This document shows, piece after piece, positions 1 through 6,020 of a stretch of DNA of 10,213 bases. The translations under genes and the position numbers were made by a program. The notes under the pieces are model-generated. The model was not told where the DNA came from, did no database searches, and saw only the letters and a list, made by a program, of their open reading frames with translations. The stretch lies in the NCBI GenBank assembly GCA_003511885.1, contig DOIX01000321.1, forward strand, positions 1 to 10,213, written 5' to 3'. Every line of letters starts with the position of its first letter. The first letter of the stretch is position 1. The stretch is from Cyanobacteria bacterium UBA11153. Its GTDB lineage: Bacteria; Cyanobacteriota; Cyanobacteriia; Cyanobacteriales; Coleofasciculaceae.

Positions 1-23
1 CTCATAAGAGCGGGAACCGCTGT
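1..23 (-). repeat. REP-like repeat copy a, inside the transposase frame, cut by edge
   Basis: Read on the minus strand this is ACAGCGGTTCCCGCTCTTAT plus GAG. It matches the copies at 424-452 and 501-528 and contains the small palindrome AGCGG-gaa-CCGCT (9-21). It is translated in frame as TAVPALM. Confidence 0.6.
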
Positions 24-410
24 ATGTTTCATCACCTTGGGGATTTGTTTACTACTATAACTCTTGATACTGTGCATAATGCTACCCAAAGACCAAAATT
101 CAGGAGTGCGAGCATCTTGCTCGCTATCGGTTTCCAAATAATTCCTATCGGTTTCCAAATAATTCCTATCGGTTTCCAAATAATTTCCACTTGTTAGCGT
201 TTTTCTCCAAGTTTGAATTAACAAATGTACATGATCTGTCATAATAACTACTGCAAAAAGATGATATCTTTTTCGATCGACAAACCTACAAGCATCTAAA
301 ACAACTTGTCGAGCTTCTGGTGTAAGTTCTAGCCTTTCCCAAGTGACAAAAGTGATAAAATAGATTCCGTTAGGTTTTTCTAACTTGGGTAATTGTTTTT
401 TGAATTTCAT
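1..410 (-). CDS. REP-associated tyrosine transposase (RAYT, Y1/HUH family), partial at left edge
   Basis: The reading frame is open from an ATG at 410 to the left edge (136 codons), so the C-terminus is missing. The N-terminal part reads like IS200/RAYT TnpA: the strand GIYFITFVTWER near residues 15-26, then the HUH metal-binding motif DHVHLLI with His60 and His62. In this family the catalytic Tyr lies in a C-terminal YI..NP-type helix, which would fall outside the window, so activity cannot be judged. RAYTs are single-copy, domesticated relatives of IS200 transposases that nick single-stranded REP sequences. Two features are unusual. Residues 76-96 are three copies of a 7-residue unit (NYLETDR) followed by residues read from a palindromic repeat, and residues near 129-136 are read from another REP-like copy. 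Both insertions keep the frame. No good Shine-Dalgarno is visible; the start was chosen because it gives the usual short N-terminus. Confidence 0.85.
   Translation of the reverse strand, partial: MKFKKQLPKLEKPNGIYFITFVTWERLELTPEARQVVLDACRFVDRKRYHLFAVVIMTDHVHLLIQTWRKTLTSGNYLETDRNYLETDRNYLETDSEQDARTPEFWSLGSIMHSIKSYSSKQIPKVMKHTAVPALM
105..125. repeat. Short palindromic repeat inside the transposase gene
   Basis: A perfect 7-bp stem, GCGAGCA, with a TCT loop and TGCTCGC on the other side (108-124). The same 21-nt sequence recurs in reverse orientation at 681-701 with one mismatch. Here it is translated as SEQDART. Confidence 0.75.
124..186 (-). repeat. Tandem repeat, 3 x 21 bp, in frame in the transposase
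   Basis: Three contiguous 21-bp units starting at 124, 145 and 166, beginning CTATCGGTTTCCAAATAATT. The first two are identical and the third differs only in its last base. The unit length is a multiple of 3, so each copy adds the heptapeptide NYLETDR and the frame survives. Confidence 0.9.
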
Positions 411-423
411 ATCATCTAATTTT

Positions 424-452
424 ACAGCGGTTTTCGATCTTATCAGGTACAG
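424..452 (+). repeat. REP-like repeat copy b
   Basis: Reads ACAGCGGTTTTCGATCTTAT followed by CAGGTACAG. It lies just upstream of the transposase start and is inverted relative to the copy at 501-528; AGGTAC (445-450) and GTACCT (502-507) are the inner matching ends. Confidence 0.65.
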
Positions 453-500
453 TAGTAGAAATTAACAAACCAATTGCTTCAATTTTGAGGATTAATTAAG

Positions 501-528
501 TGTACCTCATTATAGCGGGAACTGCTAT
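501..528 (-). repeat. REP-like repeat copy c
   Basis: Read on the minus strand it is ATAGCAGTTCCCGCTATAAT followed by GAGGTACA, matching copies a and b at most positions. With copy b it forms a facing inverted pair about 105 bp across, an arrangement like the paired REPs associated with RAYT genes. Confidence 0.65.
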
Positions 529-552
529 ATTTGAGATGGGACTTACGCAACA

Positions 553-664
553 GCCCTAGGGAGAGAAGATTTACTCAAAACCTCTAGGGAGAGAAGATTT
601 ACTCAAAAGCCCTAGGGAGAGAAGATTTACTCAAAAGCCCTAGGGAGAGAAGATTTACCCAAAA
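553..664 (+). repeat. Tandem array, 4 x 28 bp
   Basis: Four contiguous 28-bp units at 553, 581, 609 and 637, each containing CTAGGGAGAGAAGATTTAC. Unit 2 starts CCTCTAG instead of GCCCTAG, and unit 4 has ACCC for ACTC. Two truncated unit starts (GCCCTAG) follow at 665 and 676 and lead directly into the palindromic repeat at 681-701. The unit equals four heptads in length, but no 7-nt periodicity is visible inside it. Confidence 0.9.
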
Positions 665-680
665 GCCCTAGAAAAGCCCT

Positions 681-701
681 AGGGAGCAAGATGCTCGCAC
701 T
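681..701. repeat. Short palindromic repeat, second copy
   Basis: AGGGAGCAAGATGCTCGCAC plus T. It is the reverse complement of 105-125 apart from one base, which breaks the outer stem pair. It caps the 28-bp array. Confidence 0.7.
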
Positions 702-721
702 ACATATTACATACATGTATG

Positions 722-816
722 GCGCTACCAACACACGTTAGGACGTTGTTTCAACCTGAATCCTGAATTAAGAATAACGTAGCTTGAGAATATGTCCTAA
801 CCTTAATGCGTAGCGC
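722..816. repeat. Symmetric inverted-repeat element, about 95 bp
   Basis: Outer arms GCGCTAC (722-728) and GTAGCGC (810-816), and inner arms GTTAGGAC (737-744) and GTCCTAAC (794-801). The gap between outer and inner arms is 8 nt on both sides, so the structure is symmetric about position 769. A separate palindrome, ATACATGTAT (711-720), abuts the left end. It may be a small non-autonomous element or the relic of one. Confidence 0.6.
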
Positions 817-973
817 TATAACGTTTTCTCAATTCTAGGATTAGTTTAGCAAGATCCTCGTGGGAAAATCCATAAGCACATCCCAAGCGCCAAATTGCTA
901 ATTCTTTACGGGTAAGGGGTACTTTCCTCTCCTGAGATATCTTGCCACGGGTATCTAAATTTAAAATTGCCAT
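803..973 (-). CDS. Small hypothetical protein, 56 aa
   Basis: A complete short frame: ATG at 973, stop at 803-805. A strong GAGGGGG Shine-Dalgarno lies about 7 nt upstream of the ATG, which is the main reason to call it a gene. The protein is charged and probably helical (KVPLTRKELAIWRLG, then SHEDLAKLILELRKRY), with no membrane segment or signal peptide. I do not recognise the family. The frame ends inside the right arm of the inverted-repeat element, so the final residues SATH and the stop are element-derived and the ancestral protein may have been longer. It lies 159 bp downstream of the 106-aa gene on the same strand; co-transcription is possible but not shown. Confidence 0.6.
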   Translation of the reverse strand: MAILNLDTRGKISQERKVPLTRKELAIWRLGCAYGFSHEDLAKLILELRKRYSATH

Positions 974-1132
974 GTTTTCATCCCCCTCATTAGTTCGATT
1001 GTTAGAGGAGAAGCTTCCTTACTTTTATGATAGCGCGATTGCTTGAGTTTGAGTAGTCCGGTCGATCCTATATGAGGTGAGAGGTAAGGCTATTTAAGCA
1101 AAAATCAAACTTTTTGCCCGACACCCCATTGG

Positions 1133-1453
1133 CTATCGCGATGTCTTTTCTCGCAAAATTTGCAGAACATTTTCGTGATTTTCTGGGGTAATTACTGATT
1201 TGACCCAAATTCCTTCATCAATAATAATACATTTAGTTTTCCAAGGACGGTTTGGATCTAATGGGAACCATTCTGGAGTTAAACCCATGCCCCAAATACG
1301 CCCTGCACCGGAAAAGAAGTTTATATTTTGTTCTGTAACGTTACGAATGGTGTGGTAAGGAATTCTTTTACTACCCATGGGAAAGTAGTACCAGTGAATG
1401 GTAATAGCCTCATCGTCGCACACCACGTACCAATCTTCATATAAAATAGCCAT
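1133..1453 (-). CDS. Hypothetical protein with PH-like domain, 106 aa
   Basis: A single small domain that is mostly strands followed by a C-terminal helix. Residues 1-30 form the first strands (YEDWYVVCDDEAITIHWYYF). A short segment IPYHTIRNV follows, then a glycine-rich turn with Trp (GRIWGMGL), the motif PLDPNRPWK, and a final VITPENHENVLQIL helix. This order resembles small bacterial PH-domain proteins common in cyanobacteria; that is pattern recall, with no search behind it. No signal peptide or membrane segment is seen, so it is probably cytoplasmic or peripheral to the membrane. AGAGG sits about 6 nt before the ATG and supports the start. The role is unknown. The 159-bp gap to the spo0M gene upstream is AT-rich and could hold its promoter. 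Confidence 0.8.
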   Translation of the reverse strand: MAILYEDWYVVCDDEAITIHWYYFPMGSKRIPYHTIRNVTEQNINFFSGAGRIWGMGLTPEWFPLDPNRPWKTKCIIIDEGIWVKSVITPENHENVLQILREKTSR

Positions 1454-1612
1454 GTTTTCCTCTGTAATTAATTGGATGAGTTGAGATGAACTTGCATAAT
1501 AAATGGGTTAATTAACTGTAATGTTTGAGTAAGACAGTTGGGGCTAATCTCAGAATAATGATGTTTTTTATCTCTCTTAATCTTTAACCCAGTTTATTGA
1601 AAATAAGTTAGA

Positions 1613-2377
1613 TTAGATATGACTGGCGATTATCTCATCAATATTTGCCTCCAAATTCTCAGGATAATCTAAGTAATCTGGTGTAACTTGAAAACGAATT
1701 ATTTTTTCATCCATATCGAAAGCTTCGGCAAGGAAACCGCCCAAACCTCGTCCCCGTTTGTCGATTTCCATGATGACGTTTAATTCATCTGGATTGAGGG
1801 AAAAGATGACTTCTAATTCATCTAAATGTCCTTGATATTTACCTGTAGGGCGAAACTCAAACTCTTGGACAAAGGGATAATTACCTCCTAAATGGGGATG
1901 GTAATCGCAAGTTACTTCATGAAGATGAAAACCTAAGTTTTGGATGGCATCGATGACTAGCTGGATTAACGGATGGGGGTAGACATTAATATAATCGATA
2001 TCTTTGGGATCTACAGCTAGAGAAACATCTAACCCTGTGCGTAAATAAACTGGTTGGTTTTTGATGGTGAGTGGGGTTTGATAGGGGAGTGGGATGGCAA
2101 AACTAATAATTTGTGTTTCTTTGGCGGCGATGGTGAAGGTATCGCAGAGGGAATATTTGACTAATTCACAGGTTTCTGTCACTGTGGTGTCATCAACTTC
2201 TCGCTTGTATTCGGTAGCAATATATAGATATATGTCCTTAATTTCTTGCTCGACATCTCCTCCGGTAATGTAGACTTCTCCATCAATTATTTCTCCGGGA
2301 AAGAAGGAGTCATTATTTAATCGTGTATCAACGGTTGCTGCCCCAATACCAACTTTGGCTAATAGCTTTTTGAACAT
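1613..2377 (-). CDS. spo0M: Spo0M / SpoOM family protein (arrestin-like fold)
   Basis: The full-length 254-aa protein starts MFKKLLAKVGIGAATVDT and continues with the typical F.PGE.I.G.VYI.GG motif of the SpoOM family (residues about 25-41). Strand-rich repeats and the conserved segment near residues 120-145 (DVSLAVDPKDIDYINVYPHP) follow. A second domain holds YHPHLGGNYPFVQEFEF and ends in the R.RG.GGFL..AFDMDE loop. Bacillus Spo0M has an arrestin-like two-lobe fold and affects sporulation through the Spo0 pathway. Cyanobacteria do not sporulate, so here it is probably a scaffold or stress-related cytosolic protein. The only Shine-Dalgarno-like AGAGG lies 13 nt from the ATG, which is long, but the N-terminus fits the family. 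Upstream is a 300-bp repeat-filled spacer. Confidence 0.9.
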   Translation of the reverse strand: MFKKLLAKVGIGAATVDTRLNNDSFFPGEIIDGEVYITGGDVEQEIKDIYLYIATEYKREVDDTTVTETCELVKYSLCDTFTIAAKETQIISFAIPLPYQTPLTIKNQPVYLRTGLDVSLAVDPKDIDYINVYPHPLIQLVIDAIQNLGFHLHEVTCDYHPHLGGNYPFVQEFEFRPTGKYQGHLDELEVIFSLNPDELNVIMEIDKRGRGLGGFLAEAFDMDEKIIRFQVTPDYLDYPENLEANIDEIIASHI

Positions 2378-2434
2378 GGATATGATTTTTCCTCTTTTAT
2401 TTCATTGAAAACCACCTAAACATCCCCTCCGCAA

Positions 2435-2462
2435 ACCGCCAGTGATTTTTGGCTCTGGCGGT
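2435..2462. repeat. REP-like hairpin upstream of spo0M
   Basis: A perfect 8-bp stem, ACCGCCAG and CTGGCGGT, with a 12-nt loop. It sits between the rps1b stop and the spo0M start. No T-run follows on the minus strand, so a terminator role is weakly supported. The GCCGCC-type palindrome resembles the one at 9571-9588. Confidence 0.65.
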
Positions 2463-2471
2463 ATTTATAGC

Positions 2472-2533
2472 AACCGCTAAGGAGGCCCCGACATTCTCAA
2501 TTCCTCAATCCCTTCATTTTACAGCTTTCTCCC
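2472..2533 (+). repeat. Dispersed 62-bp repeat, copy 1
   Basis: Aligns without gaps to 9572-9633 (constant offset 7100). By eye about 50 of 62 bases match, and the core GACATTCTCAATTCCTCAA is identical. The head of the unit is a palindrome in copy 2 but is degraded here. Confidence 0.85.
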
Positions 2534-2543
2534 CGAGCTAATA

Positions 2544-2627
2544 AGCTGGTACGCATTTAATTTGTATCTCCCTACACCCCACACCCCTTGCGACAAATTT
2601 ACTATCCAATTTAGATGCGCCGCAGCT
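2544..2627. repeat. Imperfect inverted repeat, about 84 bp
   Basis: The left arm begins AGCTGGTACGCATTTAATTT (2544-2564). The right arm at 2606-2627 reads, as reverse complement, AGCTGCGGCGCATCTAAATT. The arms match with small indels. The middle is C-rich, containing CCCTACACCCCACACCCC. It looks like a paired REP or small non-autonomous element. Confidence 0.55.
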
Positions 2628-2677
2628 TAGTCCCTAGTTCCCTACTATACTGGCTCTATTGGCTCAATCGCCCCAAA

Positions 2678-3583
2678 CTATTCCTGCAATAATTTTTTCC
2701 TTGCCCTTTCTGCCCTGGCATCGGCACTATCCATTACCTCGGACATTTTTTCCAACATTTCCCCAGGATAATTTTCTAAGACTCTGGTCGATAAGGAAAC
2801 TCGTCCTTGCCCTTGTTCTAAATTAATCACCATTGCTTTAATAATGTTGCCAATTTGAAATACGTTTGTTAAAGATGGCACCATACTTTGACTGACTTGT
2901 TTGATATGGAGTAAGCCAGTGATGCCTTCTAAATCGACGAATACGCCAAAGGGTTTGATACTGGCTACTTTTCCTTCGACTAATTGCCCTAATTCCAATT
3001 GACTGAAACTTTCGGCGCGACTGGCTTCTCGTTGGGATACGACTAGTTTGTTGCGATCGCGGTCTCCTTCGATTATAGTCACGGTTAATACCTGTCCGAT
3101 TAAGGATTCTAGCTTTTCTCTTTCCCGCAAGTGCGATCGCGGTATAAATCCTCGCAATCCTCGATAATCTACTGTGACTCCTCCTTTGTTTACTCCAGAT
3201 ACTCGCACTTGGAAGGATTTTCCGCTTTCCTGAAGTTGGGCTGCTTCATCCCAAAGTTTCTTTATTTCTAATTGACGGCGCGATACGGTTACTTGTCCAT
3301 CTCCATCTTGTTCCCGAATAATCAGGAAGTCCATTTCTTGGTTTAATGGCATTACTTCTTCCCAATCTGCTGATTGGTTAGCTGATACTTCGTTACCGGG
3401 AATATATGCTAGCGATTTTCCGCCAATGTCTACATAAGCGCCATCGGTTTCGTAGTTATATACTTTTCCTTGTACTACTTGTCCTTTTTTAAATCCATAT
3501 TCTTGTGATTCTAATGCTTTGACAAAATCATCCATGGAAAAGGATGGTTGGCTGGTTGGAGATGGCGTTTTTTTCGCTTTCAT
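2678..3583 (-). CDS. rps1b: S1 RNA-binding protein, 30S ribosomal protein S1 homologue B
   Basis: A 301-aa protein with three S1 (OB-fold) domains at about 33-103, 122-184 and 198-268. The third is the most canonical (G.V.SIKPFGVFVDLEGITGLLHI). A lysine- and arginine-rich tail follows (ARAERARKKLLQE). Cyanobacteria encode two short S1 proteins: Rps1a, with a longer acidic tail, and Rps1b/Nbp1. The lack of an acidic tail, the length near 300 and the FSMDDFVKALE start fit Rps1b. Such proteins bind mRNA on the ribosome or free RNA and may recruit transcripts that lack a Shine-Dalgarno. None precedes this gene: the leader just before the ATG is AT-rich and, further up, built of AACCAAC/AATAACCA repeats. 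An in-frame Met17 is a possible alternative start. Two HIP1 sites (3053-3060, 3133-3140) lie inside. Confidence 0.88.
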   Translation of the reverse strand: MKAKKTPSPTSQPSFSMDDFVKALESQEYGFKKGQVVQGKVYNYETDGAYVDIGGKSLAYIPGNEVSANQSADWEEVMPLNQEMDFLIIREQDGDGQVTVSRRQLEIKKLWDEAAQLQESGKSFQVRVSGVNKGGVTVDYRGLRGFIPRSHLREREKLESLIGQVLTVTIIEGDRDRNKLVVSQREASRAESFSQLELGQLVEGKVASIKPFGVFVDLEGITGLLHIKQVSQSMVPSLTNVFQIGNIIKAMVINLEQGQGRVSLSTRVLENYPGEMLEKMSEVMDSADARAERARKKLLQE

Positions 3584-3605
3584 AATTTTATGGTTTTTGT
3601 TCTTT

Positions 3606-3720
3606 GTTGTTGGTTGTTTTTTTCTGGTTATTTTTTGTTACTTATGGCTTGGGTTGTCCTGGCGATGGCTAAGGGGCTTAAGTGAGTTGTTGGTTGTTTT
3701 TGGTTATTTTTTTTGGTAAT
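3606..3720. repeat. Degenerate GT-rich heptad-type repeat in the rps1b leader
   Basis: GTTGTTGGTTGTTTT occurs at 3606 and again at 3686, each followed by TGGTTATTTTTT. The vocabulary (TTGGTTG, TGGTTAT) is the same as in the array at 7303-7351. On the minus strand it forms the untranslated leader or promoter region of rps1b. Confidence 0.6.
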
Positions 3721-3796
3721 CTATAACCGCAGTCAAAAGTCAAAATAGGAATTGGGGCATGGCATAGTGGATCTCGATGAGGGAAATGGGTAACTA

Positions 3797-3880
3797 CCAA
3801 CAACCCCTAATCATAAACCCATAACCAGTAACTCATAAACCCATAACCAGTAACCCATAAACCTATAACCCATAACTAAC
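3797..3880. repeat. CATAACC-type repeat downstream of the hydrolase
   Basis: Two adjacent 22-bp units, starting ATAACCAGTAAC(T/C)CATAAA at 3821 and 3843, are flanked by shorter related pieces (AACAACC, CCATAAC). The array runs up to the hydrolase stop at 3881-3883. Between it and the GT-rich repeat, positions 3721-3796 show nothing recognisable. Confidence 0.7.
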
Positions 3881-4624
3881 TTACACCAGTTCCTGTTTAA
3901 ATAAATCTTGAACTTTTGCCCAAGCATCTTTGGCTGCTGCTTCATTATAACTGCTACGTCGATCGCAGTAGAAGCCGTGATCTGCCCCTTGATAACGAAA
4001 TACTTGATGCTTAATTTGGTATTTCCTTAATTCTGCTTCAATTTCGTCTACTTGGGTGAGGGGGATACTATTATCTTCCATACCAAAGAAAGCGTATATT
4101 GTACCTTTAATATCTTTGGTACGATTAATTGTAGGTAAGCCGCCACCTGGAGTCATCGTCGTAATTCCTGCACCATAGAAGGAAGCAGTAGCTTTAATAT
4201 TAGGTATGGTAGCAGCTAGATAGGCGACATGACCGCCAAAACAAAAGCCGATACAACCAATAGCACCTGGTTTGATTGGAGTTTGGGTATTCAGATAATT
4301 AATTGTTGCCTGAATATCGCCAAGAATTTCTGATGCTTTAGTTTTTTCTTTATATTGTCTGCCAATTTTAATATCTTCCTGAGTGTATCCGGTTTCAAAG
4401 CCAGGGGCTTGGCGCTGATAAAGAGCTGGGGCAATGGCTATGTAGCCCTCTCTGGCAATTCTTCTCGTCACATCCCTGATGTGATCGTTGACACCAAAAA
4501 TTTCCTGACATACCACTACTCCTGGATAAGCGTCATCACCTACAGGCATGGCTATGTAAGCGGCTATTTCCAGGGTGCCATTGATAATTTTGACCCAATC
4601 AGTCTTAATTTCTCTATCTGTCAT
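3881..4624 (-). CDS. Dienelactone hydrolase family protein
   Basis: A 247-aa alpha/beta hydrolase of the DLH family. The catalytic triad is visible: Cys128 in the nucleophile elbow GFCFGGH, Asp184 in GMEDNSIP and His216 in GADHGF. Glu41 in VCQEIFG matches the glutamate that activates the cysteine in the Pseudomonas enzyme. The length is typical, and there is no signal peptide, so it is cytosolic. Classical DLH opens dienelactone in chlorocatechol breakdown, but many cyanobacterial homologues are general esterases; no aromatic-degradation genes are nearby, so the substrate is unknown. GAGG lies 7 nt upstream of the ATG. It is transcribed divergently from plmA, with a 264-bp shared spacer. Confidence 0.93.
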   Translation of the reverse strand: MTDREIKTDWVKIINGTLEIAAYIAMPVGDDAYPGVVVCQEIFGVNDHIRDVTRRIAREGYIAIAPALYQRQAPGFETGYTQEDIKIGRQYKEKTKASEILGDIQATINYLNTQTPIKPGAIGCIGFCFGGHVAYLAATIPNIKATASFYGAGITTMTPGGGLPTINRTKDIKGTIYAFFGMEDNSIPLTQVDEIEAELRKYQIKHQVFRYQGADHGFYCDRRSSYNEAAAKDAWAKVQDLFKQELV

Positions 4625-4650
4625 CCTTTCGCCTCGCTCTTTTATCTGTA

Positions 4651-4681
4651 ATCATAAAACATTTTATCGCGTTGGTTTCAA
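4651..4681 (-). promoter_or_regulatory. Possible sigma70-type promoter for the hydrolase
   Basis: On the minus strand TTGAAA (4676-4681) is followed after 19 nt by TATGAT (4651-4656), 26 nt upstream of the start codon. The boxes are fair but the spacer is longer than the usual 17. Confidence 0.3.
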
Positions 4682-4704
4682 GTTATAATTCCATATTAAT
4701 AGAA

Positions 4705-4788
4705 GAGGTGAGAGGTAAGAGGTGAGCGGCAAGCGGTAAGAGGTGAGGGGTTGGAGGTAAGAATTAAAAGGTAAGGGGTAAAAGGTAA
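4705..4788 (+). repeat. STRR array, 12 heptads of GAGGTAA type
   Basis: Twelve 7-nt units in unbroken phase, mostly GAGGTGA, GAGGTAA, GCGGTAA and AAGGTAA. The array lies between the hydrolase and plmA. Transcribed with plmA, its leader would contain many Shine-Dalgarno-like GAGG motifs. Confidence 0.9.
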
Positions 4789-4888
4789 GGAAAAATTGGA
4801 GATGGAGCAAGAAAGTAAAGCATTAAGAAATAAAAGAATTAAATTTTTGAGTTTTGAGGAATGAGTTTGAATTAATCAGGAGATAGAG

Positions 4889-5860
4889 ATGGTTCAATAT
4901 CGGATTCAAAATGATAGCGAAATACCAGCATCAAAACAACTATTTGACCAAATACAGTTTGCGATCGCATCTCGGCAGTATCCCCCCGGACATAAGTTGC
5001 CCAGTACCCGTCAACTGGCGATGGAAACGGGTTTGCATCGCAATACAATCAGTAAAGTATACCGTCAGTTAGAAGATACTGGACTGGTAGAATCGATGGC
5101 AGGATCTGGTATCTATGTTAAACATCAGGGGAATGAAGGGAATATTGACTCTTCTACGAAGGATCCGGAAGCGTCGAAAGTGGTAAAAGATAGTCTGGAT
5201 AAACTTTTGGGGCAGGGTTGTTCCCTTTCTCAAGCCAGGGAATTATTTCTGGCGGAAATCGACTGGCGGCTGCGCTGTAGTGCTAGGGTATTGGTTACGG
5301 TTGAGTCGCGAGATATGGGTGCTGGAGAGTTGATGGCGCAGGAGTTAGAATCGGCTTTGGGTATTCCTGTACAGTTGGTCCCGATGGAAGAACTTGCCCA
5401 AACCCTCGACAGAACCAATTCTGGTACAGTGGTAACTAATCGCTATTTTATTAAGCACGCCGAAGAAATCGCCGCGCCCAAGGCTGTGCGCGTGATTCCT
5501 GTGGATATCCACGATTATGTCCCGGAAATCGATCTGATCAAAAGTTTACCTAAAGGTAGCAGTTTGGGTTGCGTCAGTCTCAGTTTAGGTATCCTGAGTA
5601 TCGCCGAGGTACTTATCCACAGTTTGCGCGGGGATGACTTGCTGGTGATGACAGCCCAGGTTCACGATAAGTATAAACTTAATGCTTTAATCCGGACTGC
5701 GAAAACTATTATTAGCGATCAAGCCAGTTATCCTACTGTGAAACAGGCAATTAGCGATGCTAGAGATGACTTAATCCGTACCCCGAAAATATTCTGTAGC
5801 GAGACTTATATTGGTAGCAAGTCGATTAGTCTCCTCAAGCGGGAATTAGGTTTAGGGTAA
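4889..5860 (+). CDS. plmA: GntR-family transcriptional regulator, PlmA-like
   Basis: A 323-aa protein. Residues about 13-80 form a GntR winged helix-turn-helix with the signature PPGHKLPSTRQLA, then ETGLHRNTISKVYRQLE and the wing AGSGIYV. The C-terminal 220 residues form an alpha/beta effector domain, without the aminotransferase domain of MocR regulators. This architecture and length match PlmA, a cyanobacteria-specific GntR regulator known from Anabaena for plasmid maintenance and reported to interact with PII and PipX in nitrogen/carbon signalling. The symbol rests on recall of the family, without alignment. AGGAG sits 6 nt before the ATG, a strong start. One HIP1 site (4961-4968) lies within the DNA-binding domain. 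The next gene is 160 bp away across repeats, so it is probably monocistronic. Confidence 0.85.
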   Translation: MVQYRIQNDSEIPASKQLFDQIQFAIASRQYPPGHKLPSTRQLAMETGLHRNTISKVYRQLEDTGLVESMAGSGIYVKHQGNEGNIDSSTKDPEASKVVKDSLDKLLGQGCSLSQARELFLAEIDWRLRCSARVLVTVESRDMGAGELMAQELESALGIPVQLVPMEELAQTLDRTNSGTVVTNRYFIKHAEEIAAPKAVRVIPVDIHDYVPEIDLIKSLPKGSSLGCVSLSLGILSIAEVLIHSLRGDDLLVMTAQVHDKYKLNALIRTAKTIISDQASYPTVKQAISDARDDLIRTPKIFCSETYIGSKSISLLKRELGLG

Positions 5861-5862
5861 AA

Positions 5863-5911
5863 GGGGCTAGGGACCAGGGACTAGGGGCTAGAGTTTAGGG
5901 TTTAGAGGTTA
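5863..5911 (+). repeat. STRR array, 7 heptads of GGGACTA type
   Basis: Seven 7-nt units in phase, GGGGCTA, GGGACCA, GGGACTA, GGGGCTA and then GAGTTTA, GGGTTTA, GAGGTTA. It starts 2 nt after the plmA stop. Confidence 0.88.
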
Positions 5912-5944
5912 GATTTCATCAGTTTTAACTCATAACCACTCATC

Positions 5945-5950
5945 TATAAT
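5945..5950 (+). promoter_or_regulatory. Possible -10 box for the 438-aa gene
   Basis: A perfect TATAAT stands 70 nt before the start codon, between two repeat arrays. No convincing -35 box is visible at the right distance. Confidence 0.28.
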
Positions 5951-6014
5951 TGCCCCATGCCCCCATCCCCCCATTCCCCATACCAATTCCCTACTCCTTA
6001 CTTTCCATTCCCTT
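5951..6014 (+). repeat. C-rich degenerate heptad array
   Basis: TGCCCCA, TTCCCCA, TCCCTAC, TCCTTAC and TCCCTTC-type units with some slippage. The array occupies the leader of the 438-aa gene right up to the start codon, leaving a pyrimidine-only region where a Shine-Dalgarno would be. Confidence 0.65.
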
Positions 6015-6020
6015 CCTCTG

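Noticed and set aside
553..664. CRISPR array
   Set aside because: The 28-bp units are contiguous with no spacers.
1613..2377. Evidence for a sporulation or developmental locus
   Set aside because: Spo0M homologues are widespread in non-sporulating bacteria and no other developmental gene is nearby.
2435..2462. Rho-independent terminator of rps1b
   Set aside because: Good stem but no T-run on the minus strand and it lies over 200 nt past the stop; a REP-like element explains it better.
3519..3719. 66-codon plus-strand frame, very rich in Trp, Phe and Gly
   Set aside because: It overlaps the start of rps1b on the other strand and otherwise lies in GT-rich repeat; the composition is a by-product of the repeat.
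4355..4651. 98-codon plus-strand frame opposite the hydrolase
   Set aside because: Antisense to a gene with a complete catalytic triad; no Shine-Dalgarno and no recognisable protein.
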